Of a DNA stretch of 64,000 bases, positions 25,571 to 34,450 are shown piece by piece. The position numbers and the translations under genes are program-made. The stretch is from the NCBI RefSeq assembly GCF_965138505.1, contig NZ_CBCSCO010000007.1, positions 60,913-124,912 of the forward strand. The letters run 5' to 3'. The notes under the pieces were generated by a model. The model ran no database searches. It was not told the DNA's origin and was given only the letters and a program-made list of their open reading frames with translations. Position 1 is the stretch's first letter, and every line of letters starts with the position of its first letter. Origin of the DNA: Litorimonas haliclonae. GTDB taxonomy: Bacteria > Pseudomonadota > Alphaproteobacteria > Caulobacterales > Maricaulaceae.

Positions 25571-26937
25571 ATATTCTCGGTCAGCGGTTCGTGAAGTGTA
25601 TCGGAAGCTTCGGCGACAGCCGTCGGCGAGTAGCGGGCCTGTCTATCCGCTTTTGTTGTAACAAATAGATAGATGACAAGTCCGGTAAAGGCTAATCCTG
25701 CGGCCAAGAGGAAAGGCGCGCCGGGGACATAGGGAACGGGGGTTTGTACAAACAGGTGCTGGAAGATGTGATAAATTCCAGATGGAAATCCTTCGAGATC
25801 GTAATTGGCTTTGTGGGAGGCGGCAGCGAAATATTCGAAAATTCCGGTCATGGTAAGCGGCCCAACCATCATGGCCAGTCCTTGAGCCGCGCCAATGGCG
25901 CCTTGTAGCTCGCCTTGTTCACTGTCGCTTATCCGAGAGCTCATCATATTAGTCAGAGCAGGGCCGTATAGACCGCCAAAAGCCGCAAACGGACCGGCGG
26001 CATAGATAATCCATCCCGCATTGGCGCTGCCCATCATCGTATAAGCGGTTACGGCAGAGATGATGCCAATAATACCCGCCCAAAACAGACCGACTTTCGG
26101 GATAATAATTCGAATTAAGCCCCCCTGAACAATAATGCTGGCGATACCAAACGCGCCAAGTGAGAGGCCTACATCTCCGGCGTCCCAGCCAAGACCTTCA
26201 ATCGTCGAGAAGGAGTACGTTGAAGGATAGACAGTGTGACCCACTGCCAAAACAAAAAGAACAAAAAGGAGGCCTTTAGCGCCTTTAATTTTGCCGAGTG
26301 ACTCTAAAGACCCGAGAGGATTAGAACGTCTCCAGCTAAAAGCGCGGCGTTTTTCTGGGACGAGGGTTTCGGGCAAAAAGATAAAACCGTACACGACATT
26401 GATCAGGGCAATTATACCTGCTGCGATAAATGGGGCGCGGGGGCCGAATCCGTCTCCTATCAATCCTCCGATCACAGGGCCGAGCATAAAGCCAACGCCA
26501 AAAGCCGCTCCAACCAGGCCAAAGTTTTGCGCACGCGTCTGAGGCGGGCTTATATCCGCGATATAGGCGTTTGCGGTCGAGAATGTCGCCCCGAATGAGC
26601 CGGCAATTATGCGCCCGAAATAAAGAAAGGCAATCGTCGGGGCAAAGCCCATGATGAAATAATCGAGCGCCAACCCGAATAGCGATAGCAACATAATGGG
26701 GCGGCGGCCAAAGCGATCTGAAAGACCGCCGACAACGGGCATACAAATGAATTGAAGCAGGGCGAAAACAAAGGTGAGCCACCCGCCATGGATGGCCGCT
26801 TCATTATTGGGGAGATCCGTCAGCTCTTTGAGCAAATCCGGCAAGACCGGAATCATAATTCCGAAACCGACGGAATTGATCATCACTGTGATCAGCACAA
26901 ATATAAGTGCATTCTTACCGTAAGGTTGACCCGCCAT
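25567..26937 (-). CDS. MFS transporter, TetA-like (TCR family)
   Basis: Major facilitator transporter with about twelve membrane segments over 456 residues. The N-terminal region (INSVGFGIMIPVLPDLL) and loop 2-3 motif A (VGGLSDRFGRRPIM near residue 72) are like those of tetracycline-resistance-type efflux proteins. The AYIADISPPQTRAQNFGL and GVGFMLGPVIGG stretches (motif C, typical of drug/H+ antiporters) also match. It lies 17 bp after rppH on the same strand, at the end of the long minus-strand cluster. Many chromosomal proteins of this family have no proven drug substrate, so a resistance role is not claimed. Confidence 0.88.
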   Translation of the reverse strand: MAGQPYGKNALIFVLITVMINSVGFGIMIPVLPDLLKELTDLPNNEAAIHGGWLTFVFALLQFICMPVVGGLSDRFGRRPIMLLSLFGLALDYFIMGFAPTIAFLYFGRIIAGSFGATFSTANAYIADISPPQTRAQNFGLVGAAFGVGFMLGPVIGGLIGDGFGPRAPFIAAGIIALINVVYGFIFLPETLVPEKRRAFSWRRSNPLGSLESLGKIKGAKGLLFVLFVLAVGHTVYPSTYSFSTIEGLGWDAGDVGLSLGAFGIASIIVQGGLIRIIIPKVGLFWAGIIGIISAVTAYTMMGSANAGWIIYAAGPFAAFGGLYGPALTNMMSSRISDSEQGELQGAIGAAQGLAMMVGPLTMTGIFEYFAAASHKANYDLEGFPSGIYHIFQHLFVQTPVPYVPGAPFLLAAGLAFTGLVIYLFVTTKADRQARYSPTAVAEASDTLHEPLTENI

Positions 26938-26954
26938 AATCCAGCGGACTCACG

Positions 26955-27461
26955 CTATGTCATCGGATTTGCAAAGTCTGCAAATTCGGCAATCAGTCGT
27001 TCATAAACGCCCCGTTTAAAAGGCACCACAGACTCGTGAATGGTTTTTAAATCCGCCCATTTCCAATCTGAAAATTCCTGCTCTCCATGAGCGCAAAGGT
27101 CTATATCAGACCCGTCGCCGTGATAGCGAAAGGCGAACCATCTCTGCCTTTGCCCCTTATGTTCGCGCTTACGCCGATTTAGCCGGGCCTCTTCGGTGAA
27201 GTCATAATAGAGCCATTCTTCAATGCGCCCGAGCAAAGTGAGCTTGTCTTTGCGGATACCTGTCTCTTCCCATAGCTCGCGCAAAGCGGCCTCGTAAAAG
27301 TCCTCGCCGTCATCTATCCCGCCTTGCGCGCATTGCCAGGCATAGGGGCCGTCTTCGCCAAAACGCTTACCAAGCCAAATTTGGCCTTGGGCGTTAAAAA
27401 TAGCGGCGCCGACATTGGGGCGGTAGTCCTCGGGACGATAAGCTTCGGAGGGTAGGGTCAT
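26955..27461 (-). CDS. rppH: RNA pyrophosphohydrolase (Nudix)
   Basis: Nudix hydrolase that removes pyrophosphate from the 5' end of mRNA, or cleaves dinucleoside polyphosphates, and so starts RNA decay. The Nudix box GG-(5)-E-(7)-REL-x-EE-x-G is complete at about residues 47-69 (within GIDDGEDFYEAALRELWEET). The preceding WQCAQGG is typical for RppH/IalA proteins. The 168 residues match the family. The gene sits between a divergent polysaccharide deacetylase and an MFS gene, in the order commonly seen next to ctpA in alphaproteobacteria. Confidence 0.93.
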   Translation of the reverse strand: MTLPSEAYRPEDYRPNVGAAIFNAQGQIWLGKRFGEDGPYAWQCAQGGIDDGEDFYEAALRELWEETGIRKDKLTLLGRIEEWLYYDFTEEARLNRRKREHKGQRQRWFAFRYHGDGSDIDLCAHGEQEFSDWKWADLKTIHESVVPFKRGVYERLIAEFADFANPMT

Positions 27462-27474
27462 ACTAAGGTCTATA

Positions 27475-28695
27475 TTATTTTATGGCAGCGGAGGCGGGGA
27501 CGAGTTGCAAAGACTGCCCTGGCAGATCGTCAATCCAGCGTTTTACGGATGTAAGCGTTTCGGGATAGGCAAACCCGACGCCTATAGGCGTTTGGCCTTT
27601 CGCGCTTTGGTCGGCGAGTCTGGAAAGTTCAATTTCGATGAGCGCGCTTTTGGGCTCGGGATCAATCAATCCGTGACCAGAGGCATAAGGGAGGGAGACT
27701 GACTGGGCGAGGGCGTCCAATGACGGCGCGGCGAAGGATCCGTCGGAGATAAACGCCAACCCACTGTCTGACAAACGGCTCAAGGTCGTCGCGGCGGCAT
27801 CGGCGCGGGTCAAAAAGGCATCCCCATTGTAGTTGATGACGCCATAATAGCCTTGGGCGCGGCTTAACAGCCAATCTAAATTCTCTTCGTTTTTATCTGT
27901 TTCTCCGGCCTTCAACATATGATCTGCGCCGGGTTCATCAGAATTTGAATTGTCCGACGCCATAGGAATTTCGAGCAAAACTTCGTGGCCGTTAGACCGG
28001 GCCTTATCCACCCAGCTCTGAAGGTCTGGGCTATGAGCGGCGAAAGAGAGCGTGACATTGGCAGGTAGGGCGTCAATCGCTCTTTGGGTTAGGTTCCTAT
28101 TCACGCCAAGTCCGCCGATAATGATGGAAACGGAATTTAGTCCAGCTTCAGGAGAATTGGTTTTCCGGTAAGCCTTGAATGAAGTGTTTCCATTCTCTGC
28201 CTTTTGGGGAAGGGGGCCGAAGGGGCCTTCTACCGTCAGTTCGGCGTAAGTTTTAGCAGAGCCGTCATCCAAAGGCTTCCCGTCCACGAGAACAACCTTT
28301 GGCTCAACTTTCGGGGGGCTTGCAGGTGTTTCAATGTCTGTTTTGACCGGATTTCCCAGGGCGTCCGTCTTCCCTTGATTTCGGGCTATTTGAGTCGGGT
28401 TTTCACCTTCAGGAACTTCGCCCGCCAATAGGTCGGGCAAAGCGTCATTATCACTATTTAAGTTTGTTGCTAAAAGCGGCTGAGGTAGAGGCTCAAGAGC
28501 CAACTGCCCGCTTGTGTATGGGTCGGTATCAGGCGCAGGTTTTATCAGGACCATAACGCTAGTAATGGCTACGAGAGCTAAAAGCGCAAAGGCGCCTAGA
28601 ATGTGCCAACGCCGCTTCGGAAGCTCTAACTGTCGTCGTCTGCGTGAAGACGCAGTGGCCGACTCAGGGCGCGGATATCCAGAAGGTTCACTCAT
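27475..28695 (-). CDS. Divergent polysaccharide deacetylase (YibQ-like)
   Basis: Envelope protein of the divergent polysaccharide deacetylase family. It has a basic cytoplasmic tail, one membrane segment near residues 31-51 (ILGAFALLALVAITSVMVL), a long Pro/Asp-rich linker to about residue 180, and a C-terminal NodB-like barrel. The barrel shows SIIIGGLGVNRNLTQRAI, VTLSFAAHSPDLQSWVDKAR, HEVLLEIPM and GVINYNGDAFLTR. The family lacks part of the classical NodB metal site, so enzymatic activity is uncertain. It follows the two S41 proteases and envC, fitting a role in cell-wall remodelling or division. The start ATG at 28695 is the first in frame. Confidence 0.85.
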   Translation of the reverse strand: MSEPSGYPRPESATASSRRRRQLELPKRRWHILGAFALLALVAITSVMVLIKPAPDTDPYTSGQLALEPLPQPLLATNLNSDNDALPDLLAGEVPEGENPTQIARNQGKTDALGNPVKTDIETPASPPKVEPKVVLVDGKPLDDGSAKTYAELTVEGPFGPLPQKAENGNTSFKAYRKTNSPEAGLNSVSIIIGGLGVNRNLTQRAIDALPANVTLSFAAHSPDLQSWVDKARSNGHEVLLEIPMASDNSNSDEPGADHMLKAGETDKNEENLDWLLSRAQGYYGVINYNGDAFLTRADAAATTLSRLSDSGLAFISDGSFAAPSLDALAQSVSLPYASGHGLIDPEPKSALIEIELSRLADQSAKGQTPIGVGFAYPETLTSVKRWIDDLPGQSLQLVPASAAIK

Positions 28696-28763
28696 ATAGG
28701 AAGGGGACTAGGGCGATTTGGAACTGAGGTCTATATCGACTTCGTTTCCGCATGTTTCAAAGC

Positions 28764-30152
28764 CTATTGAGAAACAGTCGGAATTGCTGAAGCGAAGCCT
28801 TCGGGCAAATTATTTTGCGCTTGTAAAAGGGTGCGATACCGGGAGGTTTTCAGAATGTCGACCGCTTTCCGAAGTTGGAAATCTACGGTGTCGGGCAGGT
28901 CGTCCGAAGGGTAGAGTATATCTGCATAATTTTCTTCAAAATCCGAATGATCCGGATTGATGAGTGAATGAGGCAAACTATTTTCGCGGAAACGATCCTG
29001 AATCTCTCCTTCATCCGGGAAGGCGGCAACCAAAAGATCGGGCATGATTCCCCGGCCTTGAATGGAATTGCCCGAAGGCGTGAAATAACGTTGCGTGGTC
29101 ATGCGCAGAGCGCCGCCATTTTCCACCAAAGGAATTACCGATTGGACGGAGCCTTTGCCAAAGGTACGGCGACCAACAACCACGGCCCGGCCGCGATCTT
29201 GCAGCGCTCCAGCCACAATTTCCGCCGCTGAGGCTGACCCGGAATTTACCAGAACGACAATTGGCATGTCGGGATACAGCTCGCCGGGTTCAGCATGGTA
29301 ACGTTGCGTATCGGAATCGTCCCGCCCTCTGGCTGAAAGCACTTCGCCGCCATCGAGAAAGAGACCCGAAACAGAAACTGATTGGTCTAATAGTCCGCCT
29401 CGATTTCCCCGCATGTCAATGATTAGTCCCGGCAGAGAACCATCCAAATCGGTTTTGAGAATGTTCAGCGCATTCTTTAAATCCTCTGTTAGGCGGTCAT
29501 TGTTAAAGGTTTCGATAAAGACATAACCTAGACCTTGTTCTACGCGGTGACGCACCGCGCGACCTCTAACGACCTGACGCACCACTTCCAGGTCGCGGGG
29601 TTCATCCTCTCCAGACAAGATAGTCACTTTAACGGGTTCACCGACAGGCCCCCGCATATTTTCAACGGCGTCGTTGAGGTCTTTTCCAAGGATGGATTCC
29701 CCCGCTACAGCAGAAATAAAATCACCGGAGCGTATTCCAGCCTGGTAGGCAGGGCCTTCCTCGATGGCATAGTTCACTTTGACCAAGCCGCCTTCCATAC
29801 TGACTTCAATGCCTAAGCCGCCATATTCGCGTTTCGCTGCTTCCCTTTGATCTGTGAAAGCGGCCGGCGGCGAGTAATTAGAGTGGGGGTCCAAGGAAGA
29901 AAGCGCGCCGTTTAAAGCAGCTTCTATAAGTTCTGTCTCATCCTTGGGCTCAACGTAATAATCCCTGACCCGGGTCAACGCATCGGCAAAGAGTTCCATT
30001 TTGTCCAAAATGACTTCGTTGCTCGGTTGGGTTTTCTTGGTCGAATCCTCACTCTCTGCTAGGTCCTGAGCTAGGGCCAAGGGGGCCGTAAAGCTCATGA
30101 GACCTACAAAGAGGACCGATGTTAGAAAGCCTGTCGTGCGAGTGAGGGACAT
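28764..30152 (-). CDS. S41-family C-terminal processing protease (copy 2)
   Basis: Periplasmic serine protease of the CtpA/Prc family. A signal peptide ends near PLALAQ (residue 29). A PDZ domain spans about residues 115-190 (GGLGIEVSMEGGLVKVNYAI, YQAGIRSGDFISAVAGES). The S41 catalytic core follows. The Ser is in NSGSASAAEIVAGAL and the Lys about 25 residues later in TFGKGSVQSVIPL, so both catalytic residues are intact. It lies 12 bp downstream of a close relative at 30165-31487. The two proteins share the domain order and most core motifs but differ at both ends, indicating an old tandem duplication. Its substrates are probably envelope proteins or wall hydrolases. Confidence 0.92.
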   Translation of the reverse strand: MSLTRTTGFLTSVLFVGLMSFTAPLALAQDLAESEDSTKKTQPSNEVILDKMELFADALTRVRDYYVEPKDETELIEAALNGALSSLDPHSNYSPPAAFTDQREAAKREYGGLGIEVSMEGGLVKVNYAIEEGPAYQAGIRSGDFISAVAGESILGKDLNDAVENMRGPVGEPVKVTILSGEDEPRDLEVVRQVVRGRAVRHRVEQGLGYVFIETFNNDRLTEDLKNALNILKTDLDGSLPGLIIDMRGNRGGLLDQSVSVSGLFLDGGEVLSARGRDDSDTQRYHAEPGELYPDMPIVVLVNSGSASAAEIVAGALQDRGRAVVVGRRTFGKGSVQSVIPLVENGGALRMTTQRYFTPSGNSIQGRGIMPDLLVAAFPDEGEIQDRFRENSLPHSLINPDHSDFEENYADILYPSDDLPDTVDFQLRKAVDILKTSRYRTLLQAQNNLPEGFASAIPTVSQ

Positions 30153-30164
30153 TCTGTCTAAGCC

Positions 30165-31487
30165 CTAACCCTGCAAATCTGCGAGTTTAGATGCATATTG
30201 CCCGCCCTTGAGCAGCGCGATGGCTTTTTGAAGTTGATAATCCTGTTCGACATCAAAGTCTTCAGCGGGATAATCGATGACTAATTCTTCCATTTCCTCA
30301 TCTCCTTCCGCTTCCAAGTTTTCGTTTAGAATAGCGTTAGGGAGATCGGCTTCGCGGCGCATGCGATCAGCTTTGCCGTTATCAGGCCCAGCCGCAACGG
30401 CGATGTCGGGGGTAATGCCTGTTCCTTGGATGGAGCTACCAGACGGTGTGTAATAACGCTGCGTTGTCATCCGCAATCCGCCGTCCCGGCCGCCGCGCAG
30501 CGGGATAACGGACTGAACAGAGCCTTTGCCAAATGTTTGCATACCAACCAACAGTCCGCGTCCGCGGTCTTGAATGGCTCCGGCCACAATTTCAGAGGCT
30601 GAGGCTGAGGCTCCGTCAATCAAAACAATCAAGGGAACACCCTTAGCCAATTCTCCGGCTTCGCCGTTATAGCGTTGAGTGTCGGAGGCGACACGTCCGC
30701 GGGTGGAGACAATTTCGCCGCCATCCAGAAACAGACTGGAAACTTTTATGGATTGATCCAGAAGCCCGCCAGGGTTGGCGCGTAAATCAAGCACGACGCC
30801 GGGAATTTTACCGCCAAACTCTTTCTTTAGAGATTTAATCGCATCCACGACGCCTTCTTCGGCTTTGTCATTAAACTGTGCTAAACGGATATACCCAATT
30901 CCGTCTTTCACTTCGCTTTTGACCACGACCCGCTTGATAACTTCACGCGTAATTGTGATGTCTTTTGGCTCTTCGTCTTTCCGGACCACCGTCACCGTAA
31001 TGTCTTCGCCCGGTTTCCCGCGCATTTGTTTGACGGCTTCTGTCAGAGAGAGGCCGAGAATTGATTTGCCATTGATTTCGGTCAGGTAATCACCCGCTTT
31101 GATCCCGGCGCGTTTCGCAGGCGTTTCGTCAATTGGCGCGATAACTTTTACAAAGCCCTCTTGCATCGTCACTTCCATGCCGAGCCCGCCATATTCGCCG
31201 CTGGTTGTGACCTGAAGTTCTTTAAATTGTTCCGGCGTGACATAGCTCGAATGAGGATCCAGTGACTGCAACATCCCGTTTAGAGCGTTTTCGATAAGTT
31301 CTGCGTCGTTCACCTCGACGACGTAGTCGGTTCTGACGCGGGCGAGCACGTCCGCAAAGAGGTCCAGCTGCTCAAATGTATTAGTTTCAGAGGCCGGCTC
31401 AACGGCAACAGCTGTCTGGTTTGCCGAAGAGAAAGCAAAGAGCGCTATGGCTGCGACTGAGCCTATTGCAGGTAAAATATACTTCAT
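30165..31487 (-). CDS. ctpA: S41-family C-terminal processing protease (CtpA)
   Basis: The first of two adjacent CtpA-like periplasmic proteases. The frame opens at 31532, but the ATG at 31487 has GAAAGG nine bases upstream and gives a normal signal peptide (MKYILPAIGSVAAIALFAFS), so I chose it (440 residues). A PDZ domain (GGLGMEVTMQEGFVKVIAPI, AGIKAGDYLTEINGKS) precedes the catalytic core, with Ser in DGASASASEIVAGAI and Lys in TFGKGSVQSVIPL. The C-terminal tail is acidic (EAEGDEEMEELVIDYPAEDF). It is located directly after envC, as in many alphaproteobacteria, where the pair takes part in control of peptidoglycan cleavage. Confidence 0.94.
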   Translation of the reverse strand: MKYILPAIGSVAAIALFAFSSANQTAVAVEPASETNTFEQLDLFADVLARVRTDYVVEVNDAELIENALNGMLQSLDPHSSYVTPEQFKELQVTTSGEYGGLGMEVTMQEGFVKVIAPIDETPAKRAGIKAGDYLTEINGKSILGLSLTEAVKQMRGKPGEDITVTVVRKDEEPKDITITREVIKRVVVKSEVKDGIGYIRLAQFNDKAEEGVVDAIKSLKKEFGGKIPGVVLDLRANPGGLLDQSIKVSSLFLDGGEIVSTRGRVASDTQRYNGEAGELAKGVPLIVLIDGASASASEIVAGAIQDRGRGLLVGMQTFGKGSVQSVIPLRGGRDGGLRMTTQRYYTPSGSSIQGTGITPDIAVAAGPDNGKADRMRREADLPNAILNENLEAEGDEEMEELVIDYPAEDFDVEQDYQLQKAIALLKGGQYASKLADLQG

Positions 31488-31651
31488 CGTGTCAGCCTTT
31501 CGAATATTCGCCAAACAGGTTGCAATTTTCATGCAAAATCAGTTCGGACTCTATACTTATGTCGCCAATACGCCGCTGGAAAGTCAAAAAACTGTAATTT
31601 CCACCTTGAAAGCGTAAGATTTCAATATGGCCCATATTGACCTTCAGAGGC

Positions 31652-32827
31652 CTATAAAGCCAACCAAGGACCGGGGTCGACAGTTTGTCCATCTTTTCTG
31701 ACCTCCAGATAAAGCTCATTCGATCCAGACGAGCTGGACGGCATCGACCCTACTGGATCTCCTTGTTTTAAGGTTTCGCCTATCTCTGCAAAAATATCGC
31801 CGAGTCCTGTCATGAGGATATAATAGCCTTCTCCGACATCAACGATAATCACTTTATCGTAATTCTTAAAAGGTCCCGCAAATTCGACGCGTCCGGCATA
31901 GGGGGCTAAGACCTGCCCGCGAGAGGCGGTCGAGAAGGTAAGACCTTGTTCATTCCCGCCATAGCCTCTCGTAAGAGGCCCTGAGACGGGGAGCGTCAAC
32001 CGCCCTTTGGCATTGGCAAAAGGCCCAATGCCTTCTGGCAAGGCAAGCGGCAGGGCCGGGGGTTTGGAGGGTTGGGTGACGCCGCGCCCCGGTTTCACGC
32101 GAGGTCGAATGGACTTAGCCTCTGATTCCAACTTTTCGAGCAATTCACGCAAGGTCTCTGATTCTCGGGCCAGTTTTTTCGCCAAGGCTTGTTTTTCTTC
32201 GCGCTGCGTATCAATGGATTTTCTTAAACTTGATTTTTCTTTCACCAGACCCTCAGTTTTAGCCCGCCGTCTTTCCAACTGTCTCTGATTGGCTTCAATT
32301 TGCGCTTGGGTTTCGTCTGCGAGCATTTGTTCTTCGGCCAAGGTGGTTAATTGAGCCGTTAGAACTTTTGTTCTTTGGTCTAGCTGCTTGGACAGGGTCG
32401 CCATGAGCTGCCCGGCCTGCGCCGTCGCAATAGCGTTGTCAGGGCGCAAAGCGAGGGTCGGCGGCGGATTGGCCTCCAAGCGTTGCAAGGCAGCTAAGAG
32501 CTTTAATAGCTCCGCTTCGTCCAACCGAATGGCATATTCAATTTCAGAAATATTGACGTCGATTTTTGCTTTTTTCTCTTGCAGGGCCAAAGCGTCTTTT
32601 TCAAACCCGCGAATTTCAAGGCTCAGTTTTTCAAGCGAGTTTTCGAGATCGGAAATTTCGCTTGTCACGACCTTGCGGCGTTCTTCTAGCGCTTTTGCCT
32701 CGGCGCGTGCGGCCTTTTCGGCTTGGGTAAGGGCGTCCAAGTCTTTTGGATTCTGTGACTGCGCCCAAGCCGGAGGGCAGAGGCATAGCAAAATGGTAAA
32801 ACAGCAGATGAGCCTCAGGGTTAACAT
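31652..32827 (-). CDS. envC: EnvC-like murein hydrolase activator with degenerate LytM domain
   Basis: Periplasmic coiled-coil protein that in the EnvC family activates amidases at the division site. A signal peptide ends at AWAQ (residue 23). Residues 30-250 are heptad-rich coiled coil (EKAARAEAKALEERR through KLARESETLRELLEKL). A Pro-rich hinge leads to a C-terminal LytM/M23 domain from about 275. In that domain the usual metal ligands are missing: GYGGNEQGLTFST lacks the His and Asp, and YYILMTGL and ELYLEVRKDG lack the HxH and its partner. This supports a regulatory and not a catalytic role. ctpA follows it; the gap of 164 bp between them has no gene. Confidence 0.92.
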   Translation of the reverse strand: MLTLRLICCFTILLCLCPPAWAQSQNPKDLDALTQAEKAARAEAKALEERRKVVTSEISDLENSLEKLSLEIRGFEKDALALQEKKAKIDVNISEIEYAIRLDEAELLKLLAALQRLEANPPPTLALRPDNAIATAQAGQLMATLSKQLDQRTKVLTAQLTTLAEEQMLADETQAQIEANQRQLERRRAKTEGLVKEKSSLRKSIDTQREEKQALAKKLARESETLRELLEKLESEAKSIRPRVKPGRGVTQPSKPPALPLALPEGIGPFANAKGRLTLPVSGPLTRGYGGNEQGLTFSTASRGQVLAPYAGRVEFAGPFKNYDKVIIVDVGEGYYILMTGLGDIFAEIGETLKQGDPVGSMPSSSSGSNELYLEVRKDGQTVDPGPWLAL

Positions 32828-32888
32828 GAGCTTTACGTAGCGTAGTCCCGTTTAACGCCGCCTTAATACGGGCAGTGGATTTCAGTCT

Positions 32889-33365
32889 CTAATCCCGGTG
32901 ATACGGGGTTCCGGCCATGATGGATAAAGCCCGGTAAGTTTGTTCCGCGATCATGATGCGTACGAGCTTATGTGGCCAGGTTTGCGTGCCCAATGACCAT
33001 CTGCGGGCTGTTGAGGGAATGGCGGAGGGTTCGAAGCCGTCGGCGGCCCCAATTACTAGATAAATTTCAGACTGCCCGTCATCACGCGCTTGGGAGAGTG
33101 TCTTCACCATTTGCCGCGATGCAAACGCTTTGCCGCGCTCATCAAGCGCAAAGCAAAGAGCCGTGTTCGGGATAGGCTCAAAAAGTTTTAATGTTTCTTC
33201 TTCTCGGGATTTGCAGCTACGGACATCCACGGCCTGTTCTTCGACGGAAAGAAACCCCGTTTGGCGGGCCAGAAGGTTAGCGCGGTTGATGTAATCATCC
33301 ACCATGTCGCGTTCGGGCCCCGCGCGCATGGCCCCACCGGCGCGGATAATAATTTTAGCTGCCAC
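32889..33365 (-). CDS. rlmH: 23S rRNA pseudouridine-1915 N3-methyltransferase
   Basis: SPOUT-fold methyltransferase that modifies pseudouridine 1915 in helix 69 of 23S rRNA on assembled 70S ribosomes. The 158 residues have the family's ALDERGKAFAS segment, the knot-forming YLVIGAADGF, and the C-terminal RIMIAEQTYRALSIMAGTPYHRD. The start is GTG directly abutting the TAA of rsfS, so the two are translationally coupled. The usual family motif is IGGADG, so Ala replaces one Gly here. The gene belongs to the conserved obg-proB-nadD-rsfS-rlmH group. Confidence 0.95.
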   Translation of the reverse strand: MAAKIIIRAGGAMRAGPERDMVDDYINRANLLARQTGFLSVEEQAVDVRSCKSREEETLKLFEPIPNTALCFALDERGKAFASRQMVKTLSQARDDGQSEIYLVIGAADGFEPSAIPSTARRWSLGTQTWPHKLVRIMIAEQTYRALSIMAGTPYHRD

Positions 33366-33821
33366 TTAGAGCTCGGTGTCGGCAGGGGCTTCCTCGGCGA
33401 CGTTCTGCAAGCCTTCCGGCATAGGAACAGACCAAATTTTTTCGAGGTTATAGAAAACACGGACTTCTGGACGGAAGATGTGCAAAATGACGTCACCGAC
33501 ATCCACCAAAACCCAGTCACAGCCCTCTTGCCCTTCGACTCCGATATCTTTGAACTGGGCGTCTTTTAGCGCTCGTAGAACATAATCGGACAAGGCACTG
33601 ACGTGCCGATTGGAGCGACCAGAGGCCACGATCATGTAATCGGCGACAGAGGATTTGCCCCGCACGTCAATTTCGATAATGTCTTGAGCAGAATTCTCGT
33701 CCAAAATATGCTGTATAAAGTCAGACAGCTGTTTCGACGCCTTTTGATCGGCGGCAGAAGATTTGGACGGTGAGGGTGTGCTGACAGCAGTTTGGGTGCT
33801 CAGAAGGCTCTCCATTTTCAC
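33366..33821 (-). CDS. rsfS: Ribosomal silencing factor RsfS
   Basis: Binds ribosomal protein L14 and prevents subunit joining when nutrients are scarce. The conserved core is KASKQLSDFIQHILDENSAQ, then IIEIDVRGKSSVADYMIVASG, QEGCDWVLVDVGDVILHIF and VRVFYNLEKIWS. An N-terminal stretch of about 25 residues, rich in Ser and Thr, is not conserved in the family. The frame starts with GTG at 33821, and an ATG two codons later is equally possible. rlmH follows without any gap and nadD precedes by 53 bp. Confidence 0.94.
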   Translation of the reverse strand: MKMESLLSTQTAVSTPSPSKSSAADQKASKQLSDFIQHILDENSAQDIIEIDVRGKSSVADYMIVASGRSNRHVSALSDYVLRALKDAQFKDIGVEGQEGCDWVLVDVGDVILHIFRPEVRVFYNLEKIWSVPMPEGLQNVAEEAPADTEL

Positions 33822-33874
33822 AGTGGACGGTGCGTCCCATTTTTCCTGTTAATGGGAATCACATAACATAAAGT

Positions 33875-34450
33875 TCAGTCTCTGGCCAGTTTGACCCGAA
33901 GGGCTGAGGAAGACCTCTTATCTAGGGGCAAAGTCAGATAAGTCCACCGCGGCGCTGTCATTTCTGCTAGTGAGGCTGCGCTTTGTTCTGGCAGGCGATA
34001 GTCAGCATATTGACGGGCGGCCTGTCCTAGCCGCGCTTTTATATTGTTTCCCGGCCGCGAAATCACAGCAATGGGAAAACTGCTCATGATCTCCTGCCAG
34101 CTCCGCCATTTCGGGAGTTGCGCAAAATTATCTGCCCCCATCATGAAAACAAAGTGAGTCCGAGGGTACCGCTTTTTCAAACGTCTGAGCAGATCAATTG
34201 TATAATTTGTGCCGAATTGTTTCTCAACATGGCTGATGTCCATACGCGGGGGCAGGTTTAGGGCCTTCACGGTCTCGACACGGCTGTCATAGCTAGGCTG
34301 TTCAGGCTTGAGAGGGTTCTGCGGACTAACGAGCCACCAGATATGATCCAAACCTAACTCCCGAAGCCCCGACGTGGCCACATGAAGATGGCCCGGATGC
34401 GCCGGATTAAACGACCCTCCGAACAGGCCAATTTTAAGGCCCTCATACAT
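33875..34450 (-). CDS. nadD: Nicotinate-nucleotide adenylyltransferase
   Basis: Joins nicotinate mononucleotide and ATP to form deamido-NAD in NAD synthesis. The nucleotidyltransferase signature GLFGGSFNPAHPGHLHVA (with the HxGH motif) is at residues 8-25, and FVFMMGADNFAQLPKWRSW lies near residues 101-119. The 191 residues are typical. Its ATG lies inside the last codons of proB (8 bp overlap). In many alphaproteobacteria proA sits between proB and nadD, and it is absent here. Confidence 0.95.
   Translation of the reverse strand: MYEGLKIGLFGGSFNPAHPGHLHVATSGLRELGLDHIWWLVSPQNPLKPEQPSYDSRVETVKALNLPPRMDISHVEKQFGTNYTIDLLRRLKKRYPRTHFVFMMGADNFAQLPKWRSWQEIMSSFPIAVISRPGNNIKARLGQAARQYADYRLPEQSAASLAEMTAPRWTYLTLPLDKRSSSALRVKLARD

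Noticed and set aside
25567..26937. TetA-like MFS gene as an acquired resistance island
   Set aside because: No mobile element, tetR or base-composition shift; it sits in a conserved chromosomal cluster.
31492..31719. Minus-strand frame of 75 codons between envC and ctpA
   Set aside because: It overlaps the end of envC and the ctpA leader in another frame and has no domain or ribosome site.
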